The translations under genes were made by a program, and so were the position numbers. From Metridium senile (taxonomy: Eukaryota; Cnidaria; Anthozoa; Actiniaria; Metridiidae): a DNA stretch of 64,000 nucleotides. The stretch is taken from contig OX459100.1 in NCBI GenBank assembly GCA_949775045.1, positions 20,069,768 to 20,133,767 of the forward strand. The letters are read 5' to 3'. The notes below the pieces were generated by a model. It was not told the DNA's origin. It saw only the letters and a program-made list of their open reading frames with translations, and made no database searches. Shown here piece by piece: positions 55,801-64,000 of this stretch (its first letter is position 1; every line of letters begins with the position of its first letter).

Positions 55801-57086
55801 CTTATATTGATTTTACAGGATTTAATCAAGTCTGTCCACATTGAGCCCCTTCCATGTTCTATTAAATACATGATTAGTACTAAGGTAAAAACTTAATGGA
55901 AATCTAACTAACTATATGAGTGGAATGAATGAATTAATGAATGAATGAATGAATAAAAAACATGGATGAATGACAAGTGGATGAATGTATAAATCAATGA
56001 ATAACTAGTATATGAATAAATAGATGGACGACTGGATGAATGATCAAATAGAGGAATGAATGTAATGAATGAATGAATGGAAGGATGAATGACAAATGGA
56101 TGAATGCATAAATCAATGAATCAATATATTATATTATAAATAGATGGATGACTGGATGAATGATCAAATAGAGGAATGAATGTACAAATGAATGAATGAA
56201 TGGAAGAATGAATGACAAATGGATGAATGCATAAATCAATGAATCAATATATTATATTATAAATAGATGGATGACTGGATGAATGATCAAATAGAGGAAT
56301 GAATGTACAAATGAATGAATGAATGAATGGAAGAATGAATGACAAATGGATGAATGCATAAATCAATGAATCAATATATTATATTATAAATAGATGGATG
56401 ACTGGATGAATGATCAAATAGAGAAATGAATGTACAAATGAATGAATGAATGGAAGGATGAATGACAAATGGATGAATGCATAAATCAATGAATCAATAT
56501 ATTATATTATAAATAGATGGATGACTGGATGAATGATCAAATAGAGGAATGAATGTACAAATGAATGTATGATGAATATGAATGAATGACAAATGGATGA
56601 ATGCAGAAATCAATGAATCAATATATTATATTATAAATAGATGGATGGATGGATGAATGAATGATCAAATAGAGGAATGAATGTACAAATGAATGTATGA
56701 TGAATATGAATGAATGACAAATGGATGAAAGTATAAATCAATGAATAAATAGATTAATAAATACATGAATGATCAAATAAAGGAATGAATAAATGGATGA
56801 ATGAATAAATGGACTGATGGATGGATGAATAAAATAGTAAGAATAAGAAATAATAAAGAATTAAAGTACTATTGAAGTACTTGTGGTGTACTATAAGTTA
56901 ACACGTCAGACTAAACAGTGTGTTTCAATTTCTGCCAAGGGCATATGATATTTTTCTCATGTATTTGTACTATTTAGGATGTGTAGAATGTAATATTGTA
57001 TGTGTTCTGTCTAGGTTGGAAGTGGTCCAAGTATCATACAATATAGCAGTATGCACTTGCTAAATGAAGATGGTTTACCATGTTAA
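48918..57086 (+). CDS. MVD: Diphosphomevalonate decarboxylase (15 exons, 406 aa)
   Basis: This cytosolic GHMP-family enzyme converts mevalonate 5-diphosphate and ATP to isopentenyl diphosphate, ADP, phosphate and CO2, the last step of the mevalonate route to isoprenoids. Exons: 48918-49017, 50520-50590, 51135-51202, 51710-51759, 52148-52282, 52896-52950, 53419-53515, 53802-53849, 54152-54226, 54612-54707, 54882-55010, 55333-55445, 55701-55746, 55819-55884, 57015-57086 (1221 nt with stop). Every border is GT/AG and all phases agree. Motifs: [14 protein letters not shown] (residues 26-39, joined across intron 1), [13 protein letters not shown] (125-137, ATP-binding loop), [14 protein letters not shown] (161-174), [15 protein letters not shown], and [10 protein letters not shown] (310-319) with the catalytic Asp at 314. 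Length fits the animal enzyme (about 400 aa) and no key residue is missing. Introns are full of repeats (see separate entries). Confidence 0.95.
49515..49611 (-). pseudogene. Inverted, decayed copy of MVD exon 7 inside MVD intron 1
   Basis: On the minus strand this reads [20 protein letters not shown] and [12 protein letters not shown], exactly the 97-bp length of exon 7 (53419-53515). It keeps both splice borders (TTTAG before, GTCAGT after). Four replacements are visible relative to exon 7, including Gly to Val in the GSGSACR motif, which should ruin activity if used. It lies antisense to the host gene, so it cannot be spliced into MVD mRNA but could pair with exon 7 in the pre-mRNA. Confidence 0.88.
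49787..49868. repeat. (AAT)n microsatellite in MVD intron 1
   Basis: About 80 bp of pure AAT. A short second tract lies at about 50138-50152. Confidence 0.95.
50200..50440 (-). mobile_element. Probable tRNA-derived SINE in MVD intron 1 (minus strand)
   Basis: The minus strand reads GATGGTCTAGTGGTTCGTGG (A-box-like) and, about 30 bases later, GGGTTCAATTCTCAGTCTGG (B-box-like), the spacing of a tRNA head. A non-tRNA body follows toward 50200. It belongs to a different family from the SINE at 32841. Only one copy is in the window, so the ends are uncertain. Confidence 0.5.
50842..51054. mobile_element. Fold-back MITE in MVD intron 2, 213 bp
   Basis: AACAGGTTCCCATTTAAATC, TGTACTTATGCAAATTGTGT and TGTGCTAAACACACAGATCA on the left are mirrored on the right. 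The centre is TTCACTTCAGAAATATATAC. A half-length relative lies at 55561-55670. Confidence 0.85.
51795..52012 (+). mobile_element. LINE 3' fragment in MVD intron 4
   Basis: Frames here read [19 protein letters not shown] and [17 protein letters not shown] then stop, the typical C-terminal tail of coral non-LTR retrotransposon proteins (from memory). The sequence ends in an ATGATGATGATGA microsatellite, a usual LINE tail. Internal stops show it is dead. Confidence 0.6.
53117..53298. mobile_element. Small TIR element in MVD intron 6 (TATTAAGCGG type)
   Basis: CAGTGTTACCTCTATTAAGC with GGTCACC at the left pairs imperfectly with GGTGACTGCTTAATAAAGGT and ACCATTGTAA at the right. Additional internal GGCCGC(C)TAATAAAGG pieces repeat. 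Tc1/mariner-like from the CAGTG start and a possible TA flank. Confidence 0.65.
53985..54135 (-). repeat. Dispersed GAAACGTCAG repeat, copy 2 (inverted), in MVD intron 8
   Basis: The reverse complement of the block at 8300-8430 (AGTAAAGTTAAGTCAACATT, ACTAGTTTACT). It ends about 17 bp upstream of exon 9. Confidence 0.7.
54345..54465. repeat. Tandem AAAAGCCTATG-type repeat in MVD intron 9
   Basis: About ten degenerate 11-12-bp units (AAAGCCTAAGA, AAAGCCTATGA, AAAGGCTATAG). Confidence 0.85.
54727..54840 (+). repeat. Dispersed GAAACGTCAG repeat, copy 3, in MVD intron 10
   Basis: CTGACAAAGGGCTAAAGCTT, GAAACGTCAGTAA, TTTTTTACGGTGTTACAAAT and ATTACCTATC match copy 1. It starts about 20 bp after the donor of exon 10. 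Confidence 0.75.
54957..55109 (+). repeat. 76-bp tandem duplication of the exon 11 end and its donor site
   Basis: CATACCATAGTACAGCTAGT through the exon end and GTGAGATATAGAAACATATT (54957-55032) is repeated at 55033-55109 with a few substitutions. Using the second GTGAGA as donor would add in-frame codons ending in TAA (AGC ATA TAA), so the first donor must be used for a full enzyme. Confidence 0.88.
55561..55670. mobile_element. Half copy of the fold-back MITE seen at 50842-51054
   Basis: CTGATTGGTTGATCTGTGTG, TTTAGCACACATCAA, AATTTGTATAAGTACAG and ATTTAAATGGGA match the right arm of the intron 2 element. It lies in intron 12, 30 bp before exon 13. Confidence 0.8.
55910..56830. repeat. Minisatellite in MVD intron 14, about 125-bp unit, 5-7 copies
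   Basis: Each unit combines GAATGAATGAATGGA, GACAAATGGATGAATGCATA, AATCAATGAATCAATATATT, ATATTATAAATAGATGGATG and GATCAAATAGAGGAATGAAT. The AATCAATATATTATATTATA landmark occurs near 56122, 56245, 56372, 56495 and 56619. Edge units are degenerate. Confidence 0.9.
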
Positions 57087-57100
57087 TCAATATTAATATT

Positions 57101-57987
57101 TAAAAGAAAAACCAACGCAGATAATTCGATGTTTTGATGGCATCCTGCCATCATTATCAAGAACTTTATTAGGAAATTTGCATACACATAGAGAATAAAC
57201 AGAGCTTCAAGTTGCATGTCTATTGTTCACCTTAGGATTAATTGAGTCTGTTTGGAAAAATGGACTGTTTGAAGAAAGACAAAAGAAGAAGAACAATCCA
57301 AGTCTAAATATACAAACAGACTCAATTAGGGTTTTAACCCTCTCACTCCCAAGAGTGCCTTATGGCACAAAAAACTATAACGTGAAAGATATTTAATGAA
57401 ATAGCATGCAATTTTGACACCACAAATGTCTTGATGAGATCTGCTCAAAACAGGCATAAAATGCACACCCCCTAACATATGAGATGTAGTTCACCACCCC
57501 ACAAAGTTCTGAAACTTTTCCCCTTTTACATGGAGGGCACTAAGGTGTATCTTGCATTGTCCTTCTCACAGGGAGCTGTAATTTAAGCTATAGTTTATTG
57601 GTATACCTAGTTTATATGAAAAATGAGGCCTTTTCAAATGTTTTCATTTTGACATTTCAAACATATTTTTCTCAAAACTTTTACTTTCTTTATGTCTGTG
57701 ACTGTGGTACAATAACTACCATAACAATTACCTTTCTAATGGTATATTATTTAGGGGGGTTGTGTTTATATTCATTGATTTCCAAGAATGTGCCGTTTCC
57801 TTTGGGAGTGAAAGGTTAAAGGTGTTCACTTGAATTCCCACATGTCCTAAGGTGAACAATAGACATGCAACTTGAAGCTCTGTTTATTCTCTATGTGTAT
57901 GCAAATTTTCTAATAAAGTTCTTGATAATGATGGCAGGATGCCATCGAAACATCGAATTATCTGCGTTGGTTTTTCTTTTAAATATA
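57101..57987. mobile_element. TIR element with arms of about 140 bp, split by a nested insertion
   Basis: The left arm 57101-57238 (AAAAGAAAAACCAACGCAGA, TTTTGATGGCATCCTGCCAT, AAATTTGCATACACATAGAG, GTCTATTGTTCACCTTAGGA) has its reverse complement at about 57848-57987. A second small pair (TTGAGTCTGTTTG / CAAACAGACTCAA) lies at 57242 and 57314. The piggyBac-like insert occupies 57338-57815. It begins right after the MVD stop, so it may overlap the MVD 3' UTR. Confidence 0.82.
57338..57815. mobile_element. piggyBac-like MITE, 478 bp, nested in the TIR element
   Basis: TTAA (57334-57337) then CCCTCTCACTCCCAAGAGTG; at the right end CCTTTGGGAGTGAAAGG then TTAA (57816-57819). A CCCT(T/C)T start, a short TIR and TTAA target duplication are piggyBac hallmarks. 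No transposase frame is present. Confidence 0.8.
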
Positions 57988-59228
57988 TTTATATCAAAAG
58001 TCAATCTTATAAGTAAATCAATATTAAAAAGATATATATATATATTTATTGATATTAATGGCTGCAGGAGGGATAACATATTGGGGCAAGATGGCTGGGA
58101 GAGTATCCAGGGAGAGTACCTTGATGTCCAGCATACAAGACAAACATCCCCTCTCTTAGGGACTGTTAATTATTTATGCCTCAGGGGGGGGGCTGGAGGA
58201 AAATTTAAAAAGATAAACTTCTATTTTTTTCCAGACCCCCCCCCCCCCCCCTTATGCCATCACACAAATTTAGCACCCCCTCTTCTTCTTCCCCCTACGA
58301 CTAGCGCAAGATATGCTGATTTCACATGTGCAAAGAAAATCGGGTTGTTCCGAGCTTGTTTTTGGGTTAATTACACCGCAATGACATGTGTGTATTAAAA
58401 AAGACATAAAACAAAAGCTTAAAACCTAAATTAAGGAAGAAACTTCTATAAATAATACTCTCAGATTACATAGCTTACATTATATTCATTAATATTTGTT
58501 GATTACTTTCATTAATTAGTTGTTTCATTAAATTATGGTAAAAAATATTTTTGTTGTTGTTTAGGCTCTACTGTAGCAAATTTCATTTTAATAAATAATT
58601 TAATAAATATTATATTATATAACTTGAGGAATACAAAGAATTTATTGCAAAACATATTCATTAATGATGACCTCACTGATGAAGTTCTTGGTTTAGACCA
58701 CATGAAATTGTACATGTATCTTTTAATTTGTTACCAATTCAAACCAGTGGCAGCAGTGTCAATTTTGGATTGAGCTCTTTGCTTACATTGATTAAATTTG
58801 TTTACTTTATTTTGGAACCAAGTCAAATACAACTTTATCATTCAACAAATTTGGACATAAATATTGATTACCTTTTTGACAGTGGACAGGAAGAGGCTGG
58901 TCAAATGTGCTGTTCTGTTTGTCCAATATACTTGTAAATAATTAATTAATCAGGAAGAAGAGGCTGCATGGTTGCTGTTCTGTTTGTCTAGTACCCTGTA
59001 AATAATTAATTAGAAGATGCAAAAACAGGTGGCCACAGCGTACCAAGTCACTCCCCAACTACAACGAGCACTTACAACGAAAACGGGTAACTACTTGGTG
59101 TAGGCAGTCACATAATGGTTATTATGAAAGGTAGAAAAATATAGAATCAAACACTCCACAAACTCTGCAAATTTACAACTCTAAACATGAGTTACACAAG
59201 TGTTTTACCAATTAACGTGGCCAAGTTC
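57988..59228. other. Intergenic, no gene seen
   Basis: It contains (TA)n near 58030, a G-run near 58185 and a long C-run at about 58235-58250. A 177-codon frame reaches 58398 but is low-complexity, crosses these runs and has no family match. Otherwise AT-rich. Confidence 0.5.
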
Positions 59229-59229
59229 T

Positions 59230-59475
59230 TATGAACTCGGTTGGGTTTCCTACATGCTCCTAAATACAGGAATCGCTCATTCATATCTATACTAATAGTT
59301 GACAAGACTACTAGTGGAACCTCGAATACTTTACTATTACACTACAAACAAACCCTAATTCTAACCCTGACCCTAACCCTAACCCTAATCCTAACCAAAA
59401 CCCTAACCCTAACCACAAGAAACAGCAAGAAACATGAATGAGCGAATCCTGTATTTAGGAAAACTGGGGTTTCCT
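59230..59475. mobile_element. Fold-back element enclosing telomere-like repeats
   Basis: GGGTTTCCTACATGC, CCTAAATACAGGAATCGCTC and ATTCAT at the left pair with ATGAAT, GAGCGAATCCTGTATTTAGG and GGGTTTCC at the right (the last in direct orientation). Between them lies the CCCTAA-type tract. Confidence 0.7.
59352..59412. repeat. Interstitial telomere-like (CCCTAA)n tract
   Basis: About nine hexamers of CCCTAA or one-base variants (CCCTGA, TCCTAA, CAAAAC). On the minus strand this is the animal telomere motif TTAGGG. Confidence 0.88.
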
Positions 59476-60040
59476 GTGGTTAATTAGAAACTATATCCCT
59501 CTCCTTGTGTATGTTGGCCTGATACATAGTGATTACACTTGGAGGACTAACAGCGACTTAAACACCGTTAAGGTAAGGTACACTCATTTCAATTATTTGA
59601 TATCTTGTTAAACATTTTAAAGCTTTATATTTGACATTATTTCTGAAATTTAGTCGGCGAATAAATACAGTCAACTTTCGTTAATTCGAAGCTTACGTCG
59701 AATGAACCGGAACATTTAGCTTTAAGGTTTTCAAGTAAGAACGCCTGTGTAGTTATTGATAATTCTGATCAATCATTCGCGTTTAAATTTCTCATGGTTC
59801 AGATACTGAGTATGGACCTTAATTCGGGTTTATTGAGTTTTTCATGTCTCTCACTAATACGCTTGAGTTATGATGTGTGACAAGATCGGAACTTTAAAAA
59901 CGAACAATTTAAAATATTCTTAGTTCCATGCTGAGAAAAGGACAATATATACGAACATAAATCTATATGTTTCAGAAGTTTTTTCATCTATTTTGTGTTG
60001 TATTTTGGCGCGATTAATACGCATGAATAGTTTGTTTTAT
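59476..60040. other. Intergenic, no gene seen
   Basis: AT-rich, with AATTCGAAGCTTACGTCGAA and other ordinary sequence. No repeat unit or coding frame recognised. Confidence 0.45.
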
Positions 60041-61170
60041 CGGAGTGTCTAAATGTCAGGCAGCCTGACAGAGTGTTGACAAAAACTAAATGTCAGGCAA
60101 TCGATTTTTTCACATAAATTAATAGGAAAAAGGTTATTTCAAGTAACAGAACTAGAATATTCCCACAGAGTCGAAAATACTGCTGTTCGGTAAGATTTTG
60201 TACATATGACACGGCACTAGCGGAGTACCCCCCCCCCCCCCCCCGGGATTTAATACGAAGACGCCTGCGGACAAGACAACGAAGAAACTTTAAGTTGTTG
60301 TCGTTGTTGTTGTTCGCTTTCAGCTCTTATTATTAATAATCAATAGTCAAAGAAGGAATCAGCTAAATTTTATCGCTTTCCGTTGAAATAACAAATTTTT
60401 AATACCGAATTCCAGAGCTAACTCTGCGAATTCCAATAATTTATGTATGTCTGAATAAATTATCCACGATTATTATCGACTATTTAAGACTTTTATCGGT
60501 TATTTGTTTCCTCGATTGGTTAAGTCCTATCGGAGTGTCTAAATGTCAGGCAGCCTGACAGAGTGTTGACAAAAACTAAATGTCAGGCAATCGATTTTTT
60601 CACATAAATTAATAGGAAAAAGGTTATTTCAAGTAACAGAACTAGAATATTCCCACAGAGTCGAAAATACTGCTGTTCGGTAAGATTTTGTACATATGAC
60701 ACGGCACTAGCGGAGTACCCCCCCCCCCCCCCCCCCCCGGGATTTAATACGAAGACGCCTGCGGACAAGACAACGAAGAAACTTTAAGTTGTTGTCGTTG
60801 TTGTTGTTCGCTTTCAGCTCTTATTATTAATAATCAATAGTCAAAGAAGGAATCAGCTAAATTTTATCGCTTTCCGTTGAAATAACAAATTTTTAATACC
60901 GAATTCCAGAGCTAACTCTGCGAATTCCAATAATTTATGTATGTCTGAATAAATTATCCACGATTATTATCGACTATTTAAGACTTTTATCGGTTATTTG
61001 TTTCCTCGATTGGTTAAGTCCGTGTTATTGACTGTGTTAATTGTAACGTTGTTCGTTATTAAGTTCATGAGTTTAAATCAATGTATAAAACAACGGAGTG
61101 TCTAAATGTCAGGCAGCCTGACAGAGTTTGGACAAAAACTAAATGTCAGGCAATCGATTTTTTTTCAAAT
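60041..61170 (+). repeat. 490-bp tandem duplication plus a third partial unit
   Basis: CGGAGTGTCTAAATGTCAGG starts at 60041, 60531 and 61094. Units 1 and 2 are practically identical over 490 bp except for the C-run (17 versus 21 C). Each unit opens with the perfect hairpin TGTCAGGC-A-GCCTGACA, has another TGTCAGGCA about 40 bp on, and contains GAATTCCAGAGCTAACTCTG. A separate block follows unit 2 (CGTGTTATTGACTGTGTTAA, AACGTTGTTCGTTATTAAG) before the partial third unit. Confidence 0.9.
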
Positions 61171-61551
61171 AAATTATAGATTAGTATTAATCGAGCTTTG
61201 AACAACCGGGTCCAGTACTACAGTACTACAATATACAACAGTGCTTACAGAGTACTACAGATGCTACAGTACTAATATATTACTACAGTACTACTATTAC
61301 TATATATTGCTAGAGTGGTTTTAATTAACCTGTGAAACACACTTTAGTGTATTACACACTATTACACTTTCAATTGACTCTTTTGTATTGTCTCTACATG
61401 ACTATTACAATCTATTACACTTTATATTGCTAATGGACATAAAATAGCTTTCCCTTCAGTTGTATTTGGTCTTGTTGCTAAAACTGTTCCAGATGAATGA
61501 TAGTGATTACTAGGCACTCAATAAAAGCTATTAGTAAGTAACTATTTAGGT

Positions 61552-61811
61552 CAGGGCTGCAAATAATTTTTTCTATAAGCCGGTCATTTGTCAGGCCAGG
61601 GGCAAGACTGACCTGTCAAAAACCCAGTCTGGTCGGACAAAAATATTAATTTTAAGTAAACATAATAAAACGAAAGAAAGAAATACCTTATTCATACTAT
61701 TTTAAGCGAAATTTGATTGGTCAAATGTCCGACCAGAAGCGGTCATTTACCAGTCAAATTCCGCTTTTTATCGGACATTTGTCCGATGACTGGCGCTTAT
61801 TTGCAGCTCTG
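61552..61811. mobile_element. hAT-like small TIR element, 260 bp
   Basis: CAGGGCTGCAAATAA at the left mirrors TTATTTGCAGCTCTG at the right, with internal pairs GGTCGGACAAA / TTTGTCCGA and GGTCATTTGTCAG-like arms. TAGGT is repeated directly at both ends (61547-61551, 61812-61816). The CAGGG start fits hAT elements; a 5-bp duplication would suggest the hAT5 group. Confidence 0.7.
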
Positions 61812-62159
61812 TAGGTTTTATTCCATGGACATGGGCATGGGCAATTCACGGTAGAAGTTTGAGGGAAAACCATTTTCCAACCCTAAATGCTCTGAATAAC
61901 ATTTACAAAAGAAATTTATGGTTTATGAAAAAAATTTGAAATGAATACAGTAGTTCCCCGCTTATAAGAACTTGGTCGAGTTTTTCATTTGACCTAAACA
62001 GGTTCCTATATCAATGGTACTTAAGTGAATTTAGGCTAACAAGGTTCTTAAAATAAGTTCTTATAACTTTATATAAAATTCATTTAAATATCATATAACT
62101 ATCATCTCATACAATAATATATTGTAAATAATATTGTCATATTGCCATTATTATTATTA

Positions 62160-62783
62160 ACCTTTTTCCTATTAATTTATGTGAAAAAAAATCGATTGCC
62201 TGACATTTAGTTTTTGTCCAAACTCTGTCAGGCAATCGAAAAATCTCTAAGTGCCGTGTCATATGTACAAAATCTTACCGAACAGCAGTATTTTCGACTC
62301 TGTGGGAATATTCTAGTTCTGTTACTTGAAATAACCTTTTTCCTATTAATTTATGTGAAAAAATCGATTGCCTGACATTTAGTTTTTGTCAACACTCTGT
62401 CAGGCTGCCTGACATTTAGACACTCCGTTGTTTTATACATTGATTTAAACTCATGAACTTAATAACGAACAACGTTACAATTAACACAGTCAATAACACG
62501 GACTTAACCAATCGAGGAAACAAATAACCGATAAAAGTCTTAAATAGTCGATAATAATCGTGGATAATTTATTCAGACATACATAAATTATTGGAATTCG
62601 CAGAGTTAGCTCTGGAATTCGGTATTAAAAATTTGTTATTTCAACGGAAAGCGATAAAATTTAGCTGATTCCTTCTTTGACTATTGATTATTAATAATAA
62701 GAGCTGAAAGCGAACAACAACAACGACAACAACTTAAAGTTTCTTCGTTGTCTTGTCCGCAGGCGTCTTCGTATTAAATCCCG
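62160..62783 (-). repeat. Inverted partial copies of the 60041-61170 units
   Basis: Running on the minus strand, it contains the same blocks in reverse: AATCGATTGCCTGACATTTA occurs twice (near 62190 and 62360), then CAGGCTGCCTGACATTTAGA, the AACTTAATAACGAACAACGT block and the GAATTCGCAGAGTTAGCTCT block, ending at the G-run. With the direct units it forms a large inverted repeat around a spacer of about 1 kb. Confidence 0.85.
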
Positions 62784-63192
62784 GGGGGGGGGGGTACTCC
62801 GCTAGGATTTGGGTAGGGGTGTTCCGCTGGGATCCTAAAACGGTGACCCTGTCTATGACAGAAAAAAAACAAATTCGTATACCCTGTTTATGACAAGGGA
62901 TAAAAATGGGACCCTGTTTATGACAGTTTAGGACCCTGTTTATGCCGCGAAAACGTGCTGAATTTCACAAAAGACGAAAGACCGCGCTGCTCATCGTATT
63001 ACCTAATTAATATACCTGAATATGACAAAAAAACTAAGGAAATTGGGAAATGGGGTAAAAATATACCCTGTTCATGACAGAAAACTCAAAAACCCATACC
63101 CTGTTTATGACAGAAAGCTCGAAAAACCATACCCTGTTCAGCGGATCATCCCCGTATAGTAAATATATGGGAGTACCCCCCCCCCCCCGGGT
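62782..63192. mobile_element. G-run/C-run-bounded fold-back element with ACCCTGTTTATGACAG repeats
   Basis: It starts CCCGGGGGGGGGGGGTACTC and ends GGGAGTACCCCCCCCCCCCC followed by GGG. Inside, ACCCTGTTTATGACAG or a close variant recurs about eight times (62848, 62880, 62910, 62934, 63063, 63098, 63130). Similar elements with GGTACTCC ends are, from memory, abundant in anthozoan genomes. The direct units at 60220 and 60715 contain only its AGCGGAGTACCCCC end. Non-coding. Confidence 0.75.
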
Positions 63193-64000
63193 ATTAAATG
63201 CATTCTACTTTCTCACAAAAATCACTTTCATAGCTGCTTCTTTCTTTTAAAATTATTGAAACTGATTCACAAGATGATATACTTTCGATAAAAATTACAT
63301 AAATTACCAAGAGGGCAATTTACAGTTTCAAATATTCGAAAAACTTCTAATGTTTACAAATTTCCCATACATTCCTTTGGGGATTTTCGAAGATGCTCAC
63401 CCTGATGACGTGACTACCAGTCTCCTCATTCGCGCGGTCGTGTGAATTTATGAGGCAACTTCAGGATTGCACCAAAAATAAGAAATTTTCGGGGGTAATC
63501 AATTTAAGACTATAAGGGTTCGTTTGAAAAGGGTTTGGAGTTATCCATTAGTTGCACTTTAACTATGATTTGGCGTTGTTTACAAGTAGAATGTTGCTCA
63601 TTTGCAACTCAAATGTAGACAGGTTGCTAGACTACCCATCACCTATATAAATATCAAACAATGATGCAAACAAAGAACATTCTGTTTAGCTCATATCCAT
63701 GACAACAATATTGCATAATGTATGCATGATTAAAAGTCTTTTTATAGTCACTAATCCCTTTAATATGATTATATTGTGGATGTTTTAATACTTCTTTTCA
63801 TGGCTGTAATATTCACAAAAACTATCATAGCAACAAAGCATTAGATGAGGGAGGGTTTGTGGTAAATATATCTGGTCTAAAATCTTCTGTGATAGAAGTC
63901 TGCAAGATATTTATAGTTATGAACCACATACCAAGGGTTCCGCATGGTACATAGCATGGTACATAGCCTCAATTAAATACTTGACTGATCATGGATGTCA
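63193..64000. other. Window end, no gene seen
   Basis: AT-rich sequence with no repeat, splice-consistent frame or RNA gene I can support. Confidence 0.45.

Noticed and set aside
57865..58398. 177-codon open frame
   Set aside because: It begins inside a transposon arm, crosses G- and C-runs, and resembles no protein.

Overview
This is eukaryotic nuclear DNA, most likely from an anthozoan cnidarian (coral or sea anemone). It is AT-rich and dominated by GT-AG introns, simple repeats and small DNA transposons. The anthozoan call rests on a tandem family of short-chain collagen (collagen C4-like) genes, cnidarian-type dispersed repeats and low gene density; the species cannot be named from the sequence.

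Layout. (1) 1-13100 and 37500-42600: four paralogous short-chain collagen genes, all on the + strand. Copy A is a 3' fragment with a premature stop (1-401). Copies B (3390-6764) and C (9159-12076) look intact. Copy D (37581-42385) has its collagen exons eroded by microsatellite growth. Each has a signal-peptide exon, a short linker exon, small Gly-X-Y exons and a large Cys-rich C-terminal exon. They share duplicated 3' flanks. (2) 13100-19100: gene-poor DNA with fold-back elements, a dead multi-copy cnidarian gene fragment and one diverged relative of the satellite. (3) 19115-32288: ten head-to-tail copies (about 9.9 units) of a 1334-bp satellite. (4) 32290-37350: a segmentally duplicated module in which three different DNA transposons each sit opposite a paralogous empty site. 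(5) 42900-44290: a LINE 3' end and a TIR element. (6) 44688-47848: a five-exon gene for an unrecognised coiled-coil protein of 689 residues. (7) 48918-57086: a complete 15-exon diphosphomevalonate decarboxylase gene (406 residues; mevalonate pathway). It carries an inverted decayed copy of its own exon 7 in intron 1. (8) 57100-64000: no gene recognised; nested TIR elements, a telomere-like repeat inside a fold-back, a 490-bp tandem duplication with inverted partners, and a G/C-run-bounded fold-back element.

The collagen genes would make secreted extracellular-matrix proteins (trimer coil, short triple helix, Cys-rich domain). The decarboxylase is a cytosolic metabolic gene and is functionally unrelated to them. 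No operon-like organisation is present. Exon models come from splice consensus, reading phase and alignment among paralogs or to remembered family motifs; no transcripts were available.
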